Made by a program: the position numbers and the translations under genes. Below, one piece after another: positions 1 to 15,261 of a stretch of DNA of 64,000 nt (position 1 is the first letter of the stretch; every line of letters starts with the position of its first letter). The notes below the pieces were generated by a model. It ran no database searches and had not been told where the DNA came from. It saw only the letters and a list, made by a program, of their open reading frames with translations. Source of the stretch: Nannocystis exedens (GTDB lineage Bacteria; Myxococcota_A; Polyangia; Nannocystales; Nannocystaceae). The DNA lies in the NCBI RefSeq assembly GCF_002343915.1, contig NZ_NETK01000001.1, forward strand, positions 4,536,001 through 4,600,000, in the 5' to 3' direction.

Positions 1-402
1 GATCTCGAGGGAGGCCTTGGTGAAGGCCACGTCCTGCTTCACCAGGAGCGGGTCGCCTTCGATCTGCCCGCAGACCGGCGCCGGCGGGATCGACGACGCG
101 AGGTCGGCGAAGGTGACGGGCGTGTTCGTGGCCGCGGTCACCACCTTCGTGCCGACCAGGACGATCTCTTTCGGCGGCGGGTCCATGCCGCCGGCGTCGG
201 CACAGACCACGGTCTCGGTGCCGGTGGCCTCGAGCGTGATCTCGAGGTCGCCGCTGGCGAGGCCGAGGAGGTTCCCCGCGACGACCAGCGTCGTGCCGTT
301 GTCGGTGAAGGTCGTGCTGCTCTTCATGGGCGGCGGGGCCGCGACGGCGAGCGAGCCGAACAGCGCGAGCGCAGTGACTGTGACGATCGATGCTTTGCGC
401 AT
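1..402 (-). CDS. Secreted protein of unknown function, 3' end outside window
   Basis: The reading frame is open from an ATG at 402 to the window edge (134 codons), so the gene is cut off at its C-terminus. The start has a purine-rich GGAGAG about 8 nt upstream. Residues 1-21 form a signal peptide: MRK, a hydrophobic stretch (TVTALALFGSLAV) and an Ala-Ala cleavage region. The mature part is low in charge, with two cysteines about 37 residues apart (VVCADAGG and PVCGQIEG) that could form a disulfide. I do not recognise a family. Export to the periplasm or outside is inferred from the signal peptide only. Confidence 0.6.
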   Translation of the reverse strand, partial: MRKASIVTVTALALFGSLAVAAPPPMKSSTTFTDNGTTLVVAGNLLGLASGDLEITLEATGTETVVCADAGGMDPPPKEIVLVGTKVVTAATNTPVTFADLASSIPPAPVCGQIEGDPLLVKQDVAFTKASLEI

Positions 403-899
403 TGGCGAATTCTCTCCGCGGATAACCATGCCGCTCGCCGACGGCGCAGCGAGGCGACTGCACGGCGCGCGGGATGTTCGTCACGGGGTGGGCCGAGACG
501 GAGAGTGTATCACCCGAGACCGCACTGCCTCGCGCGGCGCCCGCGACGAGCAAATTTACGAATCATTCGAATGCCCCGAGCCGCCGGGGCGGGCGGCGCG
601 AGCGGGCGGCGGATGCGTTCAATGTCCCTTCGGACATGTCGAAGATTCACCGATATTCTCTCGCCGGCGCCGAGGCGGGCGCAGCGCGAGGTCGGCACCG
701 CCGGGGCGCTGCGAGCTGACGCCCGAGCCTCGGTCCACGCCGACCCCGGCATCGGTGAGCGCCCGCGGCGACCACCACCGTGATTCGCAGCAGCGCGGCG
801 ATGCCGACATCGATCGCCCGCCGCCGACGACCGGCGTCCCGCTCGACGCTGCCGCGACGACGATCAGAAGCCCCCGAAGCGGCGATCCCCGGCCCGCGA
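403..899. other. Intergenic region, no supported gene
   Basis: About 500 bases between the secreted-protein start and DUF3037. Open frames here are low-complexity Arg/Pro/Ala translations with no family resemblance. The only structured element seen is the palindrome at 622-637. Confidence 0.6.
622..637. repeat. Dispersed palindrome, perfect copy (ATGTCC-CTTC-GGACAT)
   Basis: Six-base arms with a CTTC loop. It is the cleanest intergenic example of the element found throughout the window (core TGTCC-N4-GGACA). There is no T-tract beside it, so it is not an obvious terminator here. Confidence 0.75.
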
Positions 900-1277
900 T
901 CAGGCCACGCGCTTCTTGAACAGGTCGCGCAGGGCGAACGTGGGGTCGGTGCATACGCCGCCGTGGACCGCGGAGGTTTGAATGATCGTACTGCGGGGGG
1001 CGACCAGCCAGTGGAAGCGCTCGGAGATCGGCAGCGCCGCGATCGAGCCGGCGCCCTGGTCGCCGTAGCAGACCGCGCGGAAGGCGTCGAGGTGGCGGGT
1101 CAGCGCCTCGAGGTCGACGTTCTCCGCCAGCGCGAGCACCCGGTGGCGGTCGAGGGCCAGCGCGCAGCCGAGGAAGCCGACCGTCGGCGCGTGGACGATC
1201 ACGCCGACGTTGACGAACTCCTCGCGCTCGACCCGCGGTACCACGCGGACGATCGCGTAATCAAACGGCGCGCGCAC
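900..1277 (-). CDS. DUF3037 family protein
   Basis: A 125-residue protein with the DUF3037 opening pattern: a short basic start, then YAIVRVVPRVEREEFVNVGV, followed by a segment on old versus new values (ALDRHRVLALAENVDLEAL). Length is normal for the family. The start overlaps the end of the upstream HipA-like gene by 17 bases, so the two are almost certainly co-transcribed and translationally coupled. The HipA-like kinase/DUF3037 pairing recurs in many bacteria, but the biochemical role of DUF3037 is not established. Family assignment is good; function is unknown. Confidence 0.8.
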   Translation of the reverse strand: MRAPFDYAIVRVVPRVEREEFVNVGVIVHAPTVGFLGCALALDRHRVLALAENVDLEALTRHLDAFRAVCYGDQGAGSIAALPISERFHWLVAPRSTIIQTSAVHGGVCTDPTFALRDLFKKRVA

Positions 1278-2034
1278 GGTCGGCCTCCTCGAGGTAGATG
1301 GACGCCGCGTCGCGGCGGGCTCGCAGGCGGGCCGCGAAGGCGGCCCGGAACTCGTCGGGCGGCAATGCGGGCGGCGGTGTCCACCACGCCTCGGGCACCG
1401 CGGCGGTCGCCGCGTCGATCGCCGCGTCGGTCAAGCCCGCGGTCAGCCACGCCGCCTCGGCCGCGATCGGGCCGGCCCACGGCAGCAGCACGTGGCGGGC
1501 GATCAACGGGAATTTCGAGTCGGCGCCATCCAGCCCGCCATCCCAGTCGTGCTGCCAGTAGAGCGCCGCGCCGTGGTCGATGAGCCAGAGCTGGCCGGTG
1601 CACCACAGCAGGTTGGTGTTCTTGGCCGTGCGGTCCATGTTCTGCGCGAACGCGTCGAAGGCGACGATCCGGGCCGCGAGCGTCGGGTCGAGCTTCGGCC
1701 TGGCCGCCGGGTCGAAGCCGATCGCGCTGGCCAGGAACGCCATGCCGACGTTGTCGCCGGCGCTCTTGACCACGAGGTCGCGGATCTCCGGGTCGCCCTC
1801 GTTGCGGCCGACGGCCGCGTCGAGCTCGACGATCACCAGCTCCGGCACCGGCAAGCCGAGCGTGCGCCCGAGCTCGCCGACCACGATCTCGGCGACCAGG
1901 GCGCGCGCGCCTTGACCGGCGGCGCGGAACTTCACGACGTACGAGCGGCCGTCCTCGGCCTCGACGACCGCGGGTAACGAGCCGCCCTCGCGCAACGGGA
2001 CCACATAACGAGCGGCGACGACGCGACGGAGCAC
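1261..2034 (-). CDS. HipA-like (HipA_2) kinase-fold protein
   Basis: 257 residues from a GTG start at 2034 (LRRVVAARYVVPLREGGSLP). It matches the HipA_2 family: a nucleotide-binding lobe with YVVKFRAAGQG, a catalytic-loop-like FAQNMDRTAKNTNLLW (Asp of the NxDRTxxNxN pattern) and a metal-binding-like LIDHGAALY. It is about half the length of classical HipA and there is no HipB-type antitoxin next to it. It shares an operon, with a 17-base overlap, with DUF3037. A kinase-type phosphotransfer is inferred from the motifs; the substrate is unknown. It should not be read as a HipBA toxin-antitoxin module. Confidence 0.8.
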   Translation of the reverse strand: MLRRVVAARYVVPLREGGSLPAVVEAEDGRSYVVKFRAAGQGARALVAEIVVGELGRTLGLPVPELVIVELDAAVGRNEGDPEIRDLVVKSAGDNVGMAFLASAIGFDPAARPKLDPTLAARIVAFDAFAQNMDRTAKNTNLLWCTGQLWLIDHGAALYWQHDWDGGLDGADSKFPLIARHVLLPWAGPIAAEAAWLTAGLTDAAIDAATAAVPEAWWTPPPALPPDEFRAAFAARLRARRDAASIYLEEADRARAV

Positions 2035-2110
2035 GCCGAGAGTGTAGGGTCCCCCCGCGGCGACGTCACGCGTCGTCGTCGCGGCCCCGCGGCCGCGGCG
2101 TCGGCGCGTC

Positions 2111-2413
2111 TCATCGCCGGCGGCGCCCGAAGAAGCGCGCGTTGGCCTCGATGTCGTCCCGCAGCTCGAGCGGGACGTCGCAGTCCATGTGGATCGCCGA
2201 CACCGGGCACTCCTGCACGCAGCAGCCGCAGTCGATGCATTCGTCCGGATCGATGTAGAGCTGGACCCCGGGGAACCGCACGCCGCGTTCGGCCGCGGGG
2301 ACCGAGCGCAGCGTGGCGTGGGCGATCGGCCCGTGGATGCACTCGACCGGACAGACCTGGGCGCAGACCGTGTCGCAGGTGCCCACGCAATGACGGGTGA
2401 TGACGTGCGGCAT
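2111..2413 (-). CDS. Ferredoxin, two iron-sulfur cluster motifs
   Basis: A 100-residue soluble electron carrier. It starts MPHVITRHCVGTCDTVC, carries CPVEC in the first half and CIDCGCCVQECP in the second, so it has enough cysteines for two clusters of the 4Fe-4S or 3Fe-4S/4Fe-4S type. The short Arg-rich tail (FFGRRRR) is typical of myxobacterial members. It is transcribed away from the sigma-54 activator at 2596, and the shared spacer contains two 16-bp palindromes. An AGGAG sequence lies 14-15 nt before the ATG, within a small GAGA/TCTC stem, so spacing to the start is unusually long. The redox partner cannot be told from this window. Confidence 0.88.
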   Translation of the reverse strand: MPHVITRHCVGTCDTVCAQVCPVECIHGPIAHATLRSVPAAERGVRFPGVQLYIDPDECIDCGCCVQECPVSAIHMDCDVPLELRDDIEANARFFGRRRR

Positions 2414-2533
2414 TTTTAAAGAGATTTCTCCTCTCGCGGTCGCCCCGGAGCACGCCGCGCGCCGTCGGCGGTGGTGAAAATTGCGTGTGAAATAAACACC
2501 TTACAGGCGCGCGATGACACACCGAGGGTGACG

Positions 2534-2571
2534 CACTGAAATTTCAGTGTTGGAGCACTGATATTTCAGTG
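2534..2571. promoter_or_regulatory. Tandem 16-bp palindromic operators between ferredoxin and sigma-54 activator
   Basis: The site at 2534-2549 reads CACTGAAATTTCAGTG, a perfect palindrome. The site at 2556-2571 reads CACTGATATTTCAGTG, the same with one change. The starts are 22 bases apart, about two helical turns, so a dimeric regulator could bind both on one DNA face. They lie immediately upstream of the sigma-54 activator and 120-160 bases upstream of the divergent ferredoxin start. Autoregulation by the adjacent activator is the simplest inference; the protein that binds is not shown by sequence. Confidence 0.7.
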
Positions 2572-2595
2572 CATCGGGCTAAGCTGCCTTCCGCG

Positions 2596-4065
<1,470 letters not shown>

Positions 4066-4117
4066 CGGACGCGGCGCGCCGCGGCGATTCGGGTATCGTC
4101 GCCGGGGAGGGCGAGCG

Positions 4118-5911
4118 ATGACGGTCGGAGGCCAGTCGGGCGAGTTGATCCCGCAGGACGTGATCTTGCGCGACGCCGGGTCGAACCTGGCGGCGGTCAC
4201 CGAGGCGGTGCGAGCGATGACGGGCCTCGAGCCGGCCGCGGCCGCCGAGCTGGTGGCGCGCCTGCCGACGGCGATCCGGACGCGGATCGCCCCCGCCCTG
4301 GCCGAGGCCCTGCGCGTCAAGCTGGTCGCCGCCGGCGCGACGGTCGAGCTGCGAACCCACGGCGCCGCGCCGGCGCCCGCGTTCTTCGACGTGTATCTGC
4401 AAGACAAGGGCGCCAACAAGATCGGGGTGGTGCGCGCGCTGAAGATGATCTTGGGCCTCGGCCTGCGCGAGGCGGTCGAGCTGGTCGACGACGCGCCGTG
4501 CCTGGTCCGGCGGCGGATCGCCCAGGACGAGGCCGAGGCGCTGCGCCACGAGCTCGTCGAGGCCGGGGCGACCGTCGAGGTCCGCGCCCACGAGACCGGC
4601 GCGCCGCCCGAGCGAGCGGTCAGCGGCGAGTCGGCGGCGGTGACGTGGGGCCCGATCGCCAGCGAGCCGGCGCCGGCCCGCAGCGTGGCCGCGAGCGAGC
4701 CGATCGCCGGCTTCGCGGTGATCCTTCACCACTTCGGCACGCGCAAGCTCGACGTGATCAAGCTGATCCGCGACCACACGGGGCTCGGGCTCAAGGACGC
4801 CAAGGACCTGGCCGAGTCGACCGACGTGCCGGTCAAGCAGGGCATGCGCGAGCCGGAGGCGCGGGCGCTCGCGCAGGCGCTCGCCGCCGTGGAGGCGCGC
4901 GTGTCGGTCCGCGACGTGCCCGCGCCGGCCCCGCGCCCGCCCGTGAGCTCCGCCGCGGGCTTCGAGGTGGTGCTGCACCACTTCGGCACGCGCAAGATCG
5001 ACGTCATCAAGCTGATCCGCGAGGCCACGGGGCTCGGGCTCAAGGATGCCAAGGACCTGTCCGAGTCGACCGACGTCGTGATCAAGGGCGGCATGCGCGA
5101 GGACGAGGCGCGACGGCTCGCGCAGGCGCTGACGGCCGTGGACGCGCGCGTGTCGGTCTGCGGCGAGGCCCCGCCGCCGCGGGTGCAGCTGCCCGAGCCG
5201 ACCGTCGGCTACGGCGTGGTCCTGCGTCACTTCGGCACCCACAAGATCAGCGTCATCAAGATCATCCGCGAGGCGACGGGCCTCGGCCTCAAGGAGGCCA
5301 AGGACCTGGCCGAGTCGACCGACGTGATGGTCAAGGACGGCCTCGGCGGCGGCGAGGCCCAGCGGCTCGCGCAGGCGCTGAGGACCGTGGGCGCGCGCGT
5401 CGAGGTCCGCAGCCCGGCGTGGACGACGGACCAGGAGGACGACGAGGACGACGGCCCCGACCCGACGACGCCGGTCGACGTCGTCCTCGGCGCCTGCGGG
5501 CCGCAGAAGATCGCGGTGATCAAGCTGATCCGCGAGGAGACCGACTGCGGGCTCAAGGAGGCCAAGGACCTGGCCGAGACGCCCGGCGCGGTGCTGTGGG
5601 AGGGGCTGCGGCGCGCCGACGCCGAGGCGCTGGCGCAGCGGCTGACCGCGCTCGGCGCGACGGTCGAGCTGTGCGAGTCGTGGCGCCGCGACCAGCTCCC
5701 GCCCGAGGTCGACGTGTTCCTGCAGAGCCACGGGCCCAACAAGATCTCCGTGATCAAGGAGGTGCGCGCCCTGACCGGCCTCGGGCTCAAGGAGGCCAAG
5801 GACCTGGTCGAGGCCGCGCCGACGCTGATCAAGGCCAGGGTCGAGCGGGCGACCGCGCTCCAGCTGCAGGCGACGCTCGTCGAGGCCGGGGCGGTGGTCG
5901 AGCTGCGCTGA
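4118..5911 (+). CDS. Protein of seven tandem ribosomal L7/L12 C-terminal-like domains
   Basis: 597 residues from the ATG at 4118, preceded by GGGGAGG with 7-nt spacing. The whole protein is a chain of L7/L12 C-terminal-like domains (PF00542 type). A degenerate first unit covers about 10-80, then units start near 89, 198, 281, 364, 452 and 530. Each has the hallmark order: beta strand, G-x-x-K-(I/L)-x-V-I-K-(L/I)-(I/V)-R-x-x-T-G-L-G-L-K-(E/D)-A-K-D-L, a helix rich in EA and AL, and a final strand (VEVR or VELR). Units 3-5 repeat with an exact period of 83 residues (249 bases), which indicates recent duplication. The L12 N-terminal dimerisation domain and hinge are absent. In true L12 these surface helices recruit EF-Tu and EF-G; whether this protein binds translational GTPases is inference. 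No signal peptide or membrane segment is visible, so it should be cytosolic. Confidence 0.85.
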   Translation: MTVGGQSGELIPQDVILRDAGSNLAAVTEAVRAMTGLEPAAAAELVARLPTAIRTRIAPALAEALRVKLVAAGATVELRTHGAAPAPAFFDVYLQDKGANKIGVVRALKMILGLGLREAVELVDDAPCLVRRRIAQDEAEALRHELVEAGATVEVRAHETGAPPERAVSGESAAVTWGPIASEPAPARSVAASEPIAGFAVILHHFGTRKLDVIKLIRDHTGLGLKDAKDLAESTDVPVKQGMREPEARALAQALAAVEARVSVRDVPAPAPRPPVSSAAGFEVVLHHFGTRKIDVIKLIREATGLGLKDAKDLSESTDVVIKGGMREDEARRLAQALTAVDARVSVCGEAPPPRVQLPEPTVGYGVVLRHFGTHKISVIKIIREATGLGLKEAKDLAESTDVMVKDGLGGGEAQRLAQALRTVGARVEVRSPAWTTDQEDDEDDGPDPTTPVDVVLGACGPQKIAVIKLIREETDCGLKEAKDLAETPGAVLWEGLRRADAEALAQRLTALGATVELCESWRRDQLPPEVDVFLQSHGPNKISVIKEVRALTGLGLKEAKDLVEAAPTLIKARVERATALQLQATLVEAGAVVELR

Positions 5912-6067
5912 CCGCCGTCGTTCGTGCCCGGCTGCGGCCGGGTGCGGGTGCTCGCGAGGAACCGGCAGCTCGGCTCGTGACCGCGGCGCCCGTTTCCCCG
6001 CCGCGGGGTCAACGGGTGATCGGCGCCTGTCTCGAGGGACAGGCGCGATCCGGAGCCGGGGAGTGAC

Positions 6068-6083
6068 GTGTCCTGAGGGACAT
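6068..6083. repeat. Dispersed palindrome, perfect core (GTGTCC-TGAG-GGACAT)
   Basis: TGTCC and GGACA arms around a TGAG loop, in the 200-base gap between the L12-like gene and the convergent DUF2325 gene. Another perfect member of the window-wide family. Confidence 0.75.
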
Positions 6084-6102
6084 GTTGTGAAAGAAAGCTG
6101 GC

Positions 6103-6126
6103 GCACCTGGCCTAGCGGCCAGGTGC
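6103..6126. terminator. 10-bp-stem hairpin at the end of the DUF2325 gene
   Basis: GCACCTGGCC and GGCCAGGTGC pair perfectly around a TAGC loop. The stop codon of the minus-strand DUF2325 gene (6112-6114) lies within the stem and loop. There is no strong T-run on either side, so it may be a transcript-end hairpin rather than a full intrinsic terminator. It sits between convergent genes and could serve both. Confidence 0.5.
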
Positions 6127-6432
6127 GGCGGCCAGGGCGGAGGCGTGGTCCTCGACCAGCGCGACCAGGCGCGACAGGCCGAGCTTGCGCACCAGCACGG
6201 CCGGGCGCGAGCGCTCGCGCAGCAGCCGACGGGTGGTCTGGACCGCGCCGTGGCTGTTCACCTCGGTGACGATGACGACGAGGTCGCTGCGGTCGACGAG
6301 CCGCTCGAGCTCGAGCGAGGCGTGGCCCCGCATGTAGCCGGTGTGGTGCTCGAGCTCGTGGCCCATCGCGCGCACGGCGCGCTGGTAGCTCTGTTCGCTC
6401 CGGTCGAGACCGCCGACGATGCCCACGCGCAT
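6112..6432 (-). CDS. DUF2325 family protein
   Basis: 106 residues starting MRVGIVGGLDRSEQSY. The pattern fits DUF2325: an initial Rossmann-like strand with GG, a His pair (HHTGYMRGH), a strand DLVVIVTEVNSHGAVQ and the closing RSRPAVLVRKLGLSRL. DUF2325 proteins are small cytosolic proteins of unknown function. I preferred the ATG at 6432 over 6450 because TGTGGTGG precedes it and the upstream codon would overlap the best -10 candidate. The gene lies 31 bases beyond the end of the extended kinase gene and probably has its own promoter. Confidence 0.75.
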   Translation of the reverse strand: MRVGIVGGLDRSEQSYQRAVRAMGHELEHHTGYMRGHASLELERLVDRSDLVVIVTEVNSHGAVQTTRRLLRERSRPAVLVRKLGLSRLVALVEDHASALAAAPGR

Positions 6433-6448
6433 GCCACCACAGTAATTC

Positions 6449-6463
6449 ATTAAAATGAAATTT

Positions 6464-6476
<13 letters not shown>
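6449..6476 (-). promoter_or_regulatory. Possible promoter of the DUF2325 gene
   Basis: On the minus strand TTCAGT (6471-6476) and TTTAAT (6449-6454) are separated by 16 bases in an AT-rich patch that stands out from the surrounding DNA. The -10 matches 5 of 6 consensus bases, the -35 only 3 of 6. It would give a short leader before the ATG at 6432. Confidence 0.3.
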
Positions 6477-9721
<3,245 letters not shown>

Positions 9722-9763
9722 GCAGTGTCCGGCCTCGGCGTGGTCACAGCGTAGCCGATCGCC

Positions 9764-12493
<2,730 letters not shown>

Positions 12494-12497
12494 CCCC

Positions 12498-13466
12498 TCA
12501 GGGTACGATCTTGCCGCTCTGAATCAAACCGCCGGATGCGAACGGGGCGCCGCAGGTCGGGATGTTGCAGCCGAGCGTCAGGTTGGGCTTGCGGGCGTTG
12601 CTCGGATTCAGGCAGACGGCGCCGTTCGGGCCCCACTCGGCCTCGACGACGTACGGGGTGTTCGCGTCCGCGTTCTGGATGCCGAGCTGGTCGAGGACGT
12701 GGATCGGAGTGCCGAGCGTCGTGTGCGACTGTCCGTCGCCGCAGTAGTCCGCACGCACCATTCGGGTGCAGGCCTGATGATAGTCGGCCAGCGAGACGCC
12801 GTTCACGGTGGCCCACGGACGGTAGCCGAACAGGACGCACTTGGCGAGCGCGCCGTCCTTGCACGCGAACGTCAGCGCCTTGTCGGGCCGCGGGAAGGTC
12901 TTCGCGCCGGTGGCCGGATCCCACACGTCGCCGAGGAGCAGCGCACGAGTGCGCTTACCCTGTCCGTCGACGCACAGCGGCTGGTTGATGAGAGAGACCT
13001 GGAGATCCAGGTCGTACTCCCACACGTCCGTGAAGCCGGGCACGGGATAGGCGTACTTGAGCCAGACGTACTTCCAGTACGTCGTCGCGCCCTCCTTCAC
13101 CATGAAGTCGAAGGTCGTGTCTTCGACCTCCCAGTCGGTGTAGTCGCCGACCTTGAGCATGCCGCCCACCAGCGAGCCGCTGGTCACATAGTCGCCGTCG
13201 GGCAGCCAGATATCATGCAGTTGGATGTATTCGGTCTGGTTCGCGTCCCTGTAGAGCTTCGTGTCGTTGAGTCTCGCCCCGTTGAGCTTCCAGTTGTTGA
13301 GGTTCCAACCGTTGAGGTTCCAGCCGTTCTCTTGGGTGCTGCGCGGCTGAACGACCTCTTCGTCGCCGAACCCGACCGCCTCGTCATCCCCGTCCACCTC
13401 GTCGCAGCCGAGAGATCCGAGCGCGAGCACCACCGCACCACTCACCACGCCGAACTTGAACGCCAT
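12498..13466 (-). CDS. ADYC-domain lipoprotein
   Basis: 322 residues. The ATG at 13466 has GGAGGG just upstream, whereas an earlier in-frame start would add a non-signal-like leader. MAFKFGVVSGAVVLALGSLGC is a lipoprotein signal with the lipobox GSLGC. A short Asn/Leu/Trp-rich repeat follows (NGWNLNGWNLNNWKLNGARL), then a Cys-containing globular region with the family signature RADYCGDGQSHT. ADYC proteins are known from myxobacteria but have no assigned biochemical function. The stop lies 4 bases before the kinase start, so this is probably the first gene of a lipoprotein-kinase-kinase operon. Confidence 0.85.
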   Translation of the reverse strand: MAFKFGVVSGAVVLALGSLGCDEVDGDDEAVGFGDEEVVQPRSTQENGWNLNGWNLNNWKLNGARLNDTKLYRDANQTEYIQLHDIWLPDGDYVTSGSLVGGMLKVGDYTDWEVEDTTFDFMVKEGATTYWKYVWLKYAYPVPGFTDVWEYDLDLQVSLINQPLCVDGQGKRTRALLLGDVWDPATGAKTFPRPDKALTFACKDGALAKCVLFGYRPWATVNGVSLADYHQACTRMVRADYCGDGQSHTTLGTPIHVLDQLGIQNADANTPYVVEAEWGPNGAVCLNPSNARKPNLTLGCNIPTCGAPFASGGLIQSGKIVP

Positions 13467-13672
13467 CGTTCCCTCCTCCACAAAAAGAAAGCTCCGCTGA
13501 TCTTCGATCCTATCCGTCGGTTTCCGCGGAGTGAAGGCTCGGGTGCCGGGCGAGAACGCGCGTGCGTATTTCACGGCCGTCAGAGGCTTCCTGGTGCTCG
13601 TTGGGTCGGCTCACGCCGGGACGTGGCGCAGCACGGGTCGCACCTTCTATGATGGAGGTGACCTCTGCTCCG

Positions 13673-15109
13673 ATGACGACCGGCGAAGACCACGCGCGAC
13701 GAGACGGGCGCTCCGCAAGTGTGGTGTCGTCGCGTGACACCGGCTCGCGGCTGGTGTTGGTGATCGCAAGCCTCGCCTTGCTCACTGGCGTGGCTGTGGC
13801 CGCTGGGAGCGAACATCGTTTGACCGTGATCGTCGGCGGCGCGATCCTCCTCGGAGGACACGTCGCGGCGACGGTGTTCTTGGGGCACGGCGAGGGTTCC
13901 GGGGTTCGCATCGGTGCGCTCCTCTGGTCAGTGATCGTCGTGGTGCTGGCGATCGCGGCGCCGAGTGCCGCGGGGGCGACGGCGCCGCTCTGGTGTTTGT
14001 TGTTGCCGGTGGCGGCGGCCTCCGTGCATGCCACCAGCGCGGCTACGGGGATCACCGCGGTGGCGCTCGGGGTGGCCGCAGGTGCGGGCCTCTTCATCGC
14101 GGGCGCCGGCTCGGCCGCGTGGTCGGCGACGGCGGCGGTCGCCGCGGTCGGCCTGCTCGCTGCAGCGGAGCAGCGCCGCGGCGAGGCGCGTGACGACGCG
14201 CTCCGGCGCCGCGAGGGCGAGCTGGCCGGCGTGCGGGCCGAGCTGCGAGATCTCCGGGGCCAGCACGTCGCCGGGACCGAGGGCCGGCTCGTCGCGCTCA
14301 CCCGGGCCAACCATGCGCTGCAGTCCGAGGTGGAGCGCGGGCGACGGATCCTCGAGGAGGCGCTCGACGCCAGTCGGACCAAGACGTCCTTCCTCCTCAA
14401 GATCAGCCACGAGCTGCGCACGCCGCTCAACGCGATCGTCGGCTACACCGAGCTGTTGCTCGAGCACCCGGACGAGGCCGAGCCGGACGAGCTGAAGGCC
14501 GACCTGGCGCGGATCCTCGGCGCCGCGCACGAGCTGCTGGCGCTGATCGACAGCGTGCTCGACCTGGCGCGGCTCGAGGCCGGCAAGTTCGAGCTGCACA
14601 TCGAGGAGTTCGCGCTGCACGACCTGGTCCACGAGTGCGTGGCCGCGGTGACGCCGCTGGCGGAGCGCGGGCGCAACAAGCTCAAGCTCAAGCTGTCGCG
14701 CGAGCTCGGCACGATCCGCAGCGACCGCACGCGCCTGCGCCAGGTGCTCATGCAGCTGCTCGGCAACGCCTGCAAGTTCACCCACGACGGCCTCGTCGAG
14801 CTGCGCGTCGAGCCCATGGCCACCCTCACCGGCCCGGTGTACCTCCTCAGCGTCCGCGACACCGGCGTCGGCATCGACCCGGCCTACCTGCCGCGGCTGT
14901 TCACCCCGTTCTCGCAGGCCGACGACTCGCCGACGCGCCGCTTCGGCGGCCTCGGCGTCGGCCTGGCGCTGTGCCGCCACTACTGCATGCTGCTGGGCGG
15001 GGACATCAGCGCCGAGAGCGAGCTGGGCAAGGGCTCGGTGTTCCGCGTCCAGGTGCCCGCGACCGCCCGCGACCCGCGCGAGGCCGGGGTCCTCGTGTCG
15101 GCCTTCTGA
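13673..15109 (+). CDS. Membrane sensor histidine kinase (orphan)
   Basis: 478 residues from the ATG at 13673, with GGAGGTG 12 nt upstream; an upstream GTG at 13562 is also possible. About six hydrophobic segments fill residues 25-175 (LVLVIASLALLTGVAVAAG, VGGAILLGGHVAATVFL and others). A coiled coil follows, then the HisKA box FLLKISHELRTPLNAIVGY with the phospho-acceptor His, and a HATPase domain with the N box LMQLLGNACKFTHDG, DTGVGIDP and FGGLGVGLALCRHY. It phosphorylates a response regulator, but none lies nearby, as is common for myxobacterial orphans. The gene is divergent from the ADYC-kinase unit. Confidence 0.87.
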   Translation: MTTGEDHARRDGRSASVVSSRDTGSRLVLVIASLALLTGVAVAAGSEHRLTVIVGGAILLGGHVAATVFLGHGEGSGVRIGALLWSVIVVVLAIAAPSAAGATAPLWCLLLPVAAASVHATSAATGITAVALGVAAGAGLFIAGAGSAAWSATAAVAAVGLLAAAEQRRGEARDDALRRREGELAGVRAELRDLRGQHVAGTEGRLVALTRANHALQSEVERGRRILEEALDASRTKTSFLLKISHELRTPLNAIVGYTELLLEHPDEAEPDELKADLARILGAAHELLALIDSVLDLARLEAGKFELHIEEFALHDLVHECVAAVTPLAERGRNKLKLKLSRELGTIRSDRTRLRQVLMQLLGNACKFTHDGLVELRVEPMATLTGPVYLLSVRDTGVGIDPAYLPRLFTPFSQADDSPTRRFGGLGVGLALCRHYCMLLGGDISAESELGKGSVFRVQVPATARDPREAGVLVSAF

Positions 15110-15119
15110 TTTCCTGTTG

Positions 15120-15165
15120 ATGTCCTCAAGAACATTGCCAAAAAGGCATGTTCAGCTGGACATGC
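15120..15165. repeat. Two imperfect copies of the dispersed palindrome
   Basis: 15120-15135 reads ATGTCC-TCAA-GAACAT (one mismatch). 15146-15165 pairs GCATGT with ACATGC around TTCAGCTGG-type sequence. They lie in the short gap between the convergent histidine-kinase and SBBP genes and could form transcript-end hairpins for both. Confidence 0.6.
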
Positions 15166-15261
15166 TCGTTCAGACACGTCACGTCGCGAGGGCGGCAGAC
15201 GGCGCGCGAATCGCGAGTCGGGCGGTTCCCCGCCTGTGATGATTGCAGCGGCGGCCGCCGA

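Noticed and set aside
1261..2034. HipBA toxin-antitoxin module
   Set aside because: The protein is half the HipA length, and the adjacent gene is DUF3037 rather than a HipB DNA-binding protein.
2414..2568. Sigma-54 promoter in the ferredoxin/activator spacer
   Set aside because: The best candidate has GG and GC separated by 11 rather than 10 bases and lacks the full consensus.
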